Source of the DNA: Desulfuromonadaceae bacterium
GTDB taxonomy: Bacteria; Desulfobacterota; Desulfuromonadia; Geobacterales; Pseudopelobacteraceae
DNA length: 5,776 nt
Assembly (NCBI GenBank): GCA_028686145.1
Contig: JAQUCQ010000224.1
Location: 1-5,776, forward strand
Reading direction: 5' to 3'
The translations under genes were made by a program, and so were the position numbers. Position 1 is the first letter of the stretch. Every line of letters starts with the position of its first letter. Below are positions 1-5,018 of the stretch, one piece after another. The notes below the pieces were generated by a model. That model did not search any database, had not been told where the DNA came from, and saw only the letters and a list, made by a program, of their open reading frames with translations.

Positions 1-1
1 A

Positions 2-1384
2 AACCTCAAAATTGTCGGTGATCTGGCAAAGTCTTTTGATATTTCAGATGATGGCCTGACCATCACGTTTCACCTGCACCACGGAGTGAAGTGGCATGAT
101 GGTGCTCCGTTCACTTCAAGAGATGTTCTTTACACATACCATGTCACGATTGACCCCAAAACTCCCACCGCGTATGCCGAAGATTTCAAACAGGTAAAAA
201 ACATTACGGCACCCGATTTATTCACTATACGAGTGTCATACAATTCCCCTTTTGCCCCGGCTCTGGCATCATGGGGCATGAACATACTCCCTGCCCATCT
301 TCTGGAAGGGAAAGATATTACCAAGAGCCCACTGGCTCGAAATCCGGTTGGTACTGGCCCTTACCGTTTTAAAGAGTGGGTATCGGGGCAAAAAATAGAG
401 CTAGAAGCAAACAAAGATTATTTTGAAGGCCGTCCCTATATTGATCGTATTATCTACCGAATTATTCCTGACACCTCTACCCTGTTCATGGAGCTTAAAG
501 CCGGTGCAATAGACCTTATGAATCCGACGCCGGTTCAATATGCACGCCAAACCGAATCAAAAGAATTTACAAGCCGTTTCAACAAATATCGGTATCCATC
601 ATCCACCTATTTGTACATGGGCTATAATCTGCGCCACCCGCTCTTCAGTGACAAACGCGTCAGGCAGGCACTCACGGCTGCTATCAACAAGGATGAACTG
701 ATCCAGGGGGTACTGTTCGGCATGGGGCAGAAAGCGTATGGACCGATTATCCCGGGCCGTTGGGCCTATAATCCAGCAGTCAAAGATATTGTATATGATC
801 CGAAACATGCTGCAGAACTGTTGGCACAGGCCGGCTGGAAAGAAAAAAACAGTGACGGAATACTCGTAAAGGATGGCAAGCCATTCACGTTTACTATCCT
901 GACCAATCAGGGCAATCAACAGCGCCTGATGACTGCCCAGATTATACAGCAGCGTTTGCTCCAGGTTGGGATTGATGTTAAAATAAGAGTTGTCGAATGG
1001 GCCGCCTTTCTTAAAGAATTCATCAATAAAGGAAATTTTGAAGTTGTGCTTTTAGCTTGGAGCGTATCTCAGGACCCGGATATGTTTGATGTTTGGGATT
1101 CCAGCAAGAACAAACCGGGTGAATTGAATTTTATCGGCTATAACAACCCGGAAGTTGACCGCCTGCTGGTCGAAGGCCGTAGTACCTTCAATATTGAAAA
1201 GCGTAAGAAAGCCTATTTCAGGATTCAGGATATCTTGGCTGATGAACAGCCGTATACTTTCTTGTATGTTCCTGATGCATTGCCTGTGGTAAGTGCACGG
1301 TTTCGTGGGGTCAAGCCTGCCCCGGCCGGTATTGGCTATAACCAGAATAAATGGTATGTGCCGAAGAACGAGCAGGTCTATTAA
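2..1384 (+). CDS. Peptide-type ABC transporter substrate-binding protein (SBP family 5), 5' partial
   Basis: This is the extracytoplasmic solute-binding subunit of a dipeptide/oligopeptide/nickel-type ABC importer; it would capture ligand in the periplasm and deliver it to the two permeases encoded next. The reading frame is open from base 2, so the gene starts upstream; an internal ATG at 86 is not the start, because conserved family sequence (GLTITFHLHHGVKWHDGAPF) runs straight across it. 460 residues are visible; family members are usually about 500-540, so roughly the signal peptide and first strand are missing. Hallmarks seen, numbered from the first visible codon: VKWHDG near residues 27-32, NPVGTGPY at 114-121, DKRVRQAL at 217-224, and the C-terminal ALPVVSARFRG stretch. 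The stop at 1382-1384 is 1 nt before the next start. The ligand cannot be read from the sequence; peptides are the default guess, but nickel, heme, opines and sugars also use this family. Confidence 0.93.
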   Translation, partial: NLKIVGDLAKSFDISDDGLTITFHLHHGVKWHDGAPFTSRDVLYTYHVTIDPKTPTAYAEDFKQVKNITAPDLFTIRVSYNSPFAPALASWGMNILPAHLLEGKDITKSPLARNPVGTGPYRFKEWVSGQKIELEANKDYFEGRPYIDRIIYRIIPDTSTLFMELKAGAIDLMNPTPVQYARQTESKEFTSRFNKYRYPSSTYLYMGYNLRHPLFSDKRVRQALTAAINKDELIQGVLFGMGQKAYGPIIPGRWAYNPAVKDIVYDPKHAAELLAQAGWKEKNSDGILVKDGKPFTFTILTNQGNQQRLMTAQIIQQRLLQVGIDVKIRVVEWAAFLKEFINKGNFEVVLLAWSVSQDPDMFDVWDSSKNKPGELNFIGYNNPEVDRLLVEGRSTFNIEKRKKAYFRIQDILADEQPYTFLYVPDALPVVSARFRGVKPAPAGIGYNQNKWYVPKNEQVY

Positions 1385-1385
1385 C

Positions 1386-2366
1386 ATGAGCCGTTATCTT
1401 TTTAAACGAATACTGATGCTGATACCGCTTATGATCGGCATTACCTTGATAACCTTCTCCGTGATTCACCTGGCACCCGGTGAACCGGTTGAGATGCAGA
1501 TGGCGATGAACCCCAAGGTTGGCAAAGAGGCCAGGGATCGACTCACAAAGTTTTACGGCCTTGATAAACCGCTCCATGAACAATATGTTAGCTGGGTCAG
1601 TAAAATTGTCCGGCTTGATTTGGGACGATCTTTTTCATCGGATAATCGTCCGGTGCTTGACAAGATCAAAGAACGGCTACCTATCACTATTTCTTTAAAT
1701 GTGATTGCCTTGCTGCTCGAGTTCGGTCTGGCAATACCGATAGGGGTACTTGCCGCTACACGGCATGACACATTGCTTGATAAAGGAATTACTGTTTTTG
1801 TATTTATCGGTTTTGCCGTGCCGACATTCTGGCTGGCCTTGTTGCTTATGTATTTATTTGGAGTAAGACTTAATTGGTTGCCGATCTCGGGACTCCACAC
1901 GCTCGGAAGTGATTCCTGGGGAACGTTGCGTTATCTGCTGGATATGGCCAAACATCTGGTAATGCCGATCATGGTTGCCTCGTTCGGAAGCCTCGCCGGG
2001 CTCTCACGCTATATGCGTTCATCCATGCTGAATGTTATCAACCAAGATTACATTACCACTGCCCGTGCCAAAGGATTGCCCGAGCGTGTAGTGATTTATA
2101 AGCACGCCTTGCGCAATGCACTGCTCCCATTGATCACGCTGTTCGGCTTCTCAATTCCCGGCCTGATCGGTGGCAGTGTTATTTTTGAAACTATTTTTGC
2201 AATACCTGGAATGGGGCAGCTCTTTTATCAAGGGGTTATGTCACGCGACTATCCAGTGGTCATGGGAATTCTTGTGATTGGTGCTTTTTTAACACTGATT
2301 GGCAATCTTGTTGCTGATCTTTGCTATGCGGTAGCCGACCCGCGTATCCGGCATGGAGAAGGGTAG
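1386..2366 (+). CDS. DppB/OppB-type ABC transporter permease
   Basis: This is an inner-membrane permease subunit of 326 residues, the usual length for the DppB/OppB family; it would pair with the second permease to form the translocation path. The start at 1386 is chosen over an upstream in-frame ATG at 1293, because that would overlap the binding-protein gene by 92 nt and add 31 residues with no family character, whereas MSRYLFKRILMLIPLMIGIT is the classic N-terminus with the first membrane segment. Family marks: LAPGEP at 29-34, LDLGRSF at 77-83, the cytoplasmic EAA loop at about 221-248 (DY..TARAKG...HALRNALLP) that docks on the ATPase, E268 followed by IPGMG at 273-277, and a C-terminal YAVADPRIR. 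About six membrane segments are expected. The ribosome-binding site is weak (caggt about 10 nt upstream), suggesting translational coupling to the preceding gene. Whether the substrate is dipeptide, oligopeptide or something else is not visible. Confidence 0.95.
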   Translation: MSRYLFKRILMLIPLMIGITLITFSVIHLAPGEPVEMQMAMNPKVGKEARDRLTKFYGLDKPLHEQYVSWVSKIVRLDLGRSFSSDNRPVLDKIKERLPITISLNVIALLLEFGLAIPIGVLAATRHDTLLDKGITVFVFIGFAVPTFWLALLLMYLFGVRLNWLPISGLHTLGSDSWGTLRYLLDMAKHLVMPIMVASFGSLAGLSRYMRSSMLNVINQDYITTARAKGLPERVVIYKHALRNALLPLITLFGFSIPGLIGGSVIFETIFAIPGMGQLFYQGVMSRDYPVVMGILVIGAFLTLIGNLVADLCYAVADPRIRHGEG

Positions 2367-2369
2367 GTT

Positions 2370-3221
2370 ATGGGTTTAAAGCATTCCTATCTTATATCCA
2401 TTTTCTGGCCGCGCTTCAGGCGCAATCGTCTCGCACTATTTGGCGGCAGCATCGTGCTGGCACTTTTTGTCATTTCGCTACTTGCGCCGTTGATTTCTCC
2501 ATATGATCCCGGTGCAATAAATGCGTGGAAGGTGCTTTCCCCACCCTCATGGCAGCATTGGTTTGGTACTGATGAACTTGGGAGGGATGTTTTCAGCCGC
2601 GTTCTCTACGGCTCACGAGTATCACTAAAGGTTGGCTTTGTAGCGGTTGGGATTGCCGTTTCAATAGGAACCGTGGTCGGGTTGGCGTCAGGGTATTACT
2701 GCGGTCTTGTAGATGCCGTGCTCATGAGGTTAGTGGATATAATGCTCTGTTTTCCGGCATTCTTTTTGATTTTGGCGGTCATCACTTTTCTAGAACCATC
2801 GATCTGGTACATTATGATGGTGATAGGTCTGACCGGTTGGATGGGGGTGGCGCGGCTCGTTCGGGCCGAAACCCTTTCGATCCGTGAAATGGATTATATA
2901 CTGGCCGCCCGCTGTATCGGTTGTTCCAATTTCAGAATTATTTTTCGTCATATTCTGCCCAACGCGATTTCGCCGGTACTCGTGTCTGCAACTCTGGGTG
3001 TTGCCGGTGCAATTTTGACAGAATCCGCCCTGTCGTTCCTTGGTATTGGCGTCCAGCCACCCACTCCCAGTTGGGGCAATATCCTCACTTCCGGCAAGGA
3101 TTATATCGAATTTGCCTGGTGGTTGTCTCTCTTTCCCGGCCTGGCGATTCTGGTAACTGTGCTTGCTTATAATCTGTTAGGAGAGGGTGTCAGGGATGCA
3201 CTTGATCCTCGTGTAAAGTAA
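2370..3221 (+). CDS. DppC/OppC-type ABC transporter permease
   Basis: This is the second inner-membrane permease, 283 residues, typical for DppC/OppC. It starts 3 nt after the preceding stop with a good GGAG/AAGGG Shine-Dalgarno region at 2355-2363. Visible marks: a cytoplasmic N-terminus with an RFRRNRLALFG stretch (16-25) before the first membrane helix, APLISPYDP at 39-47, FGTDELGRDVFSR at 65-77, the EAA loop at 175-198 ending RHILPN, SFLGIGVQPPTPSWG at 222-236, and the closing GEGVRDALDPR. All are standard for the family, so the protein looks intact. An oddity is two cysteines inside the EAA loop (RCIGCS, Cys182 and Cys185), where relatives usually have small residues such as ALGAS. In many dpp/opp operons two ATPase genes follow; here non-coding DNA follows instead, so the ATPases are upstream or unlinked. 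Confidence 0.95.
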   Translation: MGLKHSYLISIFWPRFRRNRLALFGGSIVLALFVISLLAPLISPYDPGAINAWKVLSPPSWQHWFGTDELGRDVFSRVLYGSRVSLKVGFVAVGIAVSIGTVVGLASGYYCGLVDAVLMRLVDIMLCFPAFFLILAVITFLEPSIWYIMMVIGLTGWMGVARLVRAETLSIREMDYILAARCIGCSNFRIIFRHILPNAISPVLVSATLGVAGAILTESALSFLGIGVQPPTPSWGNILTSGKDYIEFAWWLSLFPGLAILVTVLAYNLLGEGVRDALDPRVK

Positions 3222-3302
3222 TGTTCCACCCTTCTGCTGTTCTTCACCCCTTATAGATATTCTCCCAACCTTCCTAATTTACTGAATCACGCAATATCAG
3301 AT

Positions 3303-3322
3303 AGCGCAGTTTAATCTGCGTT
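3303..3322 (+). terminator. Possible weak intrinsic terminator of the transporter operon
   Basis: A hairpin can form from AGCGCAG (3303-3309), a six-base loop TTTAAT, and CTGCGTT (3316-3322), including one G-U pair. It is followed only by a short, interrupted T stretch (the stem's final TT plus TGTCT), so termination would be weak. It lies about 80 nt beyond the permease stop, and I see no better hairpin-plus-T-run in between. It could equally be a 3'-end stabilising hairpin. Confidence 0.33.
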
Positions 3323-3359
3323 TGTCTGCATTCTGACAGCCATTGCAAAAAAGATACTG

Positions 3360-3375
3360 TAACTATAGCTAGTTA
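3360..3375. repeat. Perfect 6-bp-arm inverted repeat upstream of a promoter
   Basis: TAACTA (3360-3365), centre TAGC, TAGTTA (3370-3375) form a 16-bp dyad whose centre is about 32 bp upstream of the -35 hexamer at 3399. The size and position suit a dimeric transcription factor site, but no regulator gene is in the window, and such dyads also arise by chance in AT-rich DNA. Confidence 0.4.
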
Positions 3376-3398
3376 TATGAATTTAGAGTATTAGTAGG

Positions 3399-3427
3399 TT
3401 GACAAATACTCTGCATGCATATAATAT
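3399..3427 (+). promoter_or_regulatory. Strong sigma70-type promoter candidate
   Basis: A perfect -35 hexamer TTGACA (3399-3404) is followed either by a perfect TATAAT at 3420-3425 with a short 15-bp spacer, or by TAATAT at 3422-3427 with the optimal 17-bp spacer. The sequence just upstream is AT-rich, as in an UP element. Transcription would begin near 3432-3435 and run toward the TPR-protein gene, whose start codon is about 320 nt further on. It would therefore give either an unusually long leader or a separate small RNA. Match quality is seen directly; activity is inferred. Confidence 0.6.
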
Positions 3428-3478
3428 GTCTATAAAATAATATGTAAAACAAACAATATGTGGCGCTAAATAATATAT
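3421..3478 (+). repeat. Short tandem repeats: AATATGT at 16-bp period
   Basis: AATATGT occurs at 3423-3429, 3439-3445 and 3455-3461, each exactly 16 bp from the last, with the longer form AYAATATGT shared by all three (from 3421, 3437 and 3453). A fourth degenerate copy, AATATAT, sits at 3472-3478, 17 bp on. The array starts inside the -10 region of the promoter at 3399-3427 and covers its likely transcription start, where repressor sites commonly lie. It could also be chance patterning of AT-rich sequence. Confidence 0.5.
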
Positions 3479-3697
3479 TAAGAAAACGTTTCTCCAGGCA
3501 TGTCTGTAAGTCCTGTTAGTTGTAAAGATTCAGCGGTTACATTGTAGTAACAAACACAACATCAAGTTTATTCTGAACTTTACCAACCAGCCTTTCCCCG
3601 GATGTTAACGAAAAGTGAAGCATTTTTTATACCTCTGGTATTGACTGCGCGTCGGTGGCCCCCTGTATTGACATACACGTAGTATTGGTTAGTTGCA

Positions 3698-3706
3698 TGT
3701 TAAAAT
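3698..3706 (+). promoter_or_regulatory. Possible extended -10 promoter for the TPR-protein gene
   Basis: TGTTAAAAT fits the extended -10 pattern TGn-TATAAT with one mismatch. It would start transcription near 3713 and give a leader of about 40 nt. No good -35 lies 16-18 bp upstream; a TTGACA at 3668-3673 is 27 bp away, too far to pair with it in the normal way. Confidence 0.3.
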
Positions 3707-3742
3707 AAAACATGAAGTACTATCTATAACAATTCAATATAT

Positions 3743-3747
3743 AAGGA
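3743..3747 (+). promoter_or_regulatory. Shine-Dalgarno site that sets the TPR-protein start
   Basis: AAGGA lies 5 nt before the ATG at 3753. It supports that start over the longer in-frame TTG at 3693, which has no purine-rich site before it and would put 20 extra residues ahead of the signal peptide. Confidence 0.8.
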
Positions 3748-3752
3748 TAATA

Positions 3753-4892
3753 ATGAAATTATATTTTATAGCTTTCTCCTTGATTCTGCTGTCAGGTGTG
3801 ACATGCGGCTTTGCGTGGGGAGATAATCAGATGAACCGGTTGGCTGCTGGAAATATTGAAACAGCGCCTGAAGTCTATCGACATCGACTCAGTGTTGATG
3901 GTGTCAACAATAATAAACACTACTTACTTGGGCTTGAATACGAGCGGAATGGAAATCTGAAAGATGCTGAAGAACAGTTTAGATATGTGGTGGGACAGGA
4001 TTCAAAAAATGGTGATGCTCGTAGGCACTTGGCTGACATATATACACTACGAGGTAATTTCCCACGTGCCATTAGTGAATACCGGCAACTGCTGACCGAT
4101 TACAGTGACAATCCGCTGCTGCATTTCAAGCTGGCACGAGCTTTCGAGAGGAATAAAAAATATCAGGATTCAATTTCGGAGTATCAGGAAGTTATCAAGC
4201 TTGCACCAAATAATATTGAAGCACACAAGGAGTTGGCTGCACTTTACCTGAAAAGGCGAAAGTGGGAAAAAGCCGCTAACCAGTACCAAAGTGTGCTTGG
4301 GCAGAACAGCAATGACGCAGCTACGCGAAATGCCCTTATTTCAATCTATATAAAACAGGGTAAACACAAAGAGCTTTTTGCTCTTGTAAAAAAAGAGGTG
4401 GAGCTTTTTCCTAACGACCCGGACAGTCATTTCAGGCTTGGATTGATGTACGATTTCAGGAAAGAATATGACGCATCTATAAACGAGTACCAGAAAGCCC
4501 TTGACCTGAAAAGTGACCATGCAAAAGCGTTGAAAGGAATGGGGAAGGTGTACCTGAAAACCGGCAAGTTTAAAAAAGCCCGGGTATATTTGGAAGCTGC
4601 AAAAAATGCCGATCCCAATCTGCGTGGTACGCACGAGCTGTTGGATAACCTGCGCATTGAACAGACAAGAGCATCGGCTGTCAAAAAACGGGCGTATAAA
4701 GCTCACAAGAAACGAAATAAACATCAAAGCGTGAAGAAAAAGAGGAAGAGCAAGAAATCGCACAGTGTGAAGAAAAATAAGTCAAAAAGAACCAAGAACA
4801 TGCACAGCGTGAAGAAGAAAAAAAGACTCAAAAATCTACCAGGAAAAAACAACGAAAATAAGTCCACTGCCATGTCTGTAACGGGCTTATAG
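3753..4892 (+). CDS. Exported TPR-repeat protein with a highly basic C-terminal tail
   Basis: The product has 379 residues and I recognise no named orthologue. Residues 1-23 look like a Sec signal peptide (MKLYFIAFSLILLSGVTCGF, then AWG-DNQ). Cys18 is preceded by GVT, a poor lipobox, so a lipoprotein is possible but not favoured. Residues about 55-290 form some seven tetratricopeptide units of 34 residues, for example 122-154 (FKLARAFERN..Y.DSI.EYQEVIKLAPN) and 223-256. The first unit begins YLLGLEYERNGNLKDAEEQF. TPR arrays bind partner proteins; the partner here is unknown. Residues 306-370 contain 30 Lys/Arg and a single acidic residue, with SVKK at 326-329, 338-341 and 352-355. Such a tail could bind nucleic acid, acidic polysaccharide, lipid A or peptidoglycan-associated polymers (inference). 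The gene is more A-rich than its neighbours, has its own Shine-Dalgarno site and apparently its own terminator, so it is probably monocistronic. If the signal sequence is not cleaved, the protein would be membrane-anchored with periplasmic TPRs. Confidence 0.85.
   Translation: MKLYFIAFSLILLSGVTCGFAWGDNQMNRLAAGNIETAPEVYRHRLSVDGVNNNKHYLLGLEYERNGNLKDAEEQFRYVVGQDSKNGDARRHLADIYTLRGNFPRAISEYRQLLTDYSDNPLLHFKLARAFERNKKYQDSISEYQEVIKLAPNNIEAHKELAALYLKRRKWEKAANQYQSVLGQNSNDAATRNALISIYIKQGKHKELFALVKKEVELFPNDPDSHFRLGLMYDFRKEYDASINEYQKALDLKSDHAKALKGMGKVYLKTGKFKKARVYLEAAKNADPNLRGTHELLDNLRIEQTRASAVKKRAYKAHKKRNKHQSVKKKRKSKKSHSVKKNKSKRTKNMHSVKKKKRLKNLPGKNNENKSTAMSVTGL
4722..4820 (+). repeat. Imperfect coding repeats in the basic tail (H-x-SVKK)
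   Basis: Three related DNA units encode SVKK-K/N blocks, beginning at about 4722, 4761 and 4803: CATCAAAGCGTGAAGAAAAA, CACAGTGTGAAGAAAAAT and CACAGCGTGAAGAAGAAA. Unit spacing is about 39 and 42 nt, both multiples of three, so copy changes would keep the frame. A more degenerate relative (SAVKKRAYKAHKK) precedes them. The pattern suggests the tail grew by in-frame duplication. Confidence 0.7.
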
Positions 4893-4906
4893 CCTGTGAA
4901 ATTTTT
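4881..4906 (+). terminator. Intrinsic terminator overlapping the TPR-protein stop codon
   Basis: ACGGGCT (4881-4887), triloop TAT, and AGCCTGT (4891-4897) form a 7-bp stem with one G-U pair; after GAAA comes TTTTT (4902-4906). The TAG stop (4890-4892) lies within the hairpin. The T run is displaced four bases from the stem, which lowers confidence, but this is the best terminator-like structure in the window. Confidence 0.5.
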
Positions 4907-5007
4907 AACGGCGTGGAAGTTGAGGATAAATCCATATCCTGAAATCAGCACAATAGCGTTATCAGGTCGGTTTCCACAAACTGCAAAAATATTTTCAATC
5001 ACAAAAA

Positions 5008-5013
5008 AAGGAG
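5008..5013 (+). promoter_or_regulatory. Strong Shine-Dalgarno site of the aminomutase gene
   Basis: AAGGAG lies 5 nt before the ATG at 5019 and fixes that start. In the 100 bases between the upstream terminator and this site I see no clear promoter hexamer pair and no room for a lysine riboswitch. Confidence 0.85.
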
Positions 5014-5018
5014 ACTTA

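Larger units (their letters stand above)
3222..3752. other. Long intergenic region with regulatory-looking structure, no convincing gene
   Basis: About 530 bases separate the permease gene from the TPR-protein gene. I see no tRNA or rRNA, no transposase remnant and no ORF with a ribosome-binding site. The longest ATG-initiated reading frame I traced by eye there, 26 codons at 3602-3682, lacks a Shine-Dalgarno sequence. The part from about 3350 to 3480 is strikingly AT-rich compared with the flanking genes and contains a dyad, a strong promoter match and short tandem repeats, listed separately. The remainder (about 3485-3690) is of ordinary composition and holds only small imperfect dyads, such as GTTAC-6-GTAAC at 3536-3551 and ATACC-3-GGTAT at 3629-3641. 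Confidence 0.7.

Noticed and set aside
1293..1385. In-frame upstream ATG extending the first permease by 31 residues
   Set aside because: It overlaps the binding-protein gene, and the extension has no family similarity; the ATG at 1386 gives the canonical permease N-terminus.
3221..3256. 11-codon ORF whose ATG overlaps the permease stop (TAATG)
   Set aside because: Too short, with no similarity to the start of an ATPase subunit; the overlap is likely chance.
3426..3469. Tiny ORFs starting at the ATG inside each AATATGT repeat, each stopping within a few codons
   Set aside because: No ribosome-binding sites; the ATGs are simply part of the repeated motif.
3629..3641. ATACC-TCT-GGTAT hairpin next to a T-run as a terminator
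   Set aside because: The T-run lies 5' of the stem on the + strand, and the reverse strand has A's rather than T's after it, so neither orientation fits an intrinsic terminator.
3602..3682. 26-codon ORF with a hydrophobic stretch in the intergenic region
   Set aside because: The bases before the ATG are pyrimidine/GC-rich with no ribosome-binding site, and nothing else supports coding.
3668..3696. TTGACA at 3668-3673 as a -35 for the TPR gene
   Set aside because: No acceptable -10 lies 16-18 bp downstream; the nearest good -10-like sequence is 27 bp away.
3693..3752. TTG start adding 20 residues to the TPR protein
   Set aside because: No Shine-Dalgarno sequence precedes it, it would bury the signal peptide internally, and the ATG at 3753 has AAGGA at ideal spacing.
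3499..4881. 11-bp direct repeat CATGTCTGTAA at 3499-3509 and 4871-4881 flanking the TPR gene, as if from an insertion
   Set aside because: A few 11-bp matches are expected by chance in a window this long, and there is no mobile-element content between the copies.
4938..4966. CCTGA/TCAGG inverted repeat before the aminomutase gene as an operator or riboswitch stem
   Set aside because: Only five pairs across a 19-base loop with mismatches inside; not distinguishable from chance, and the region is too short for a lysine riboswitch.
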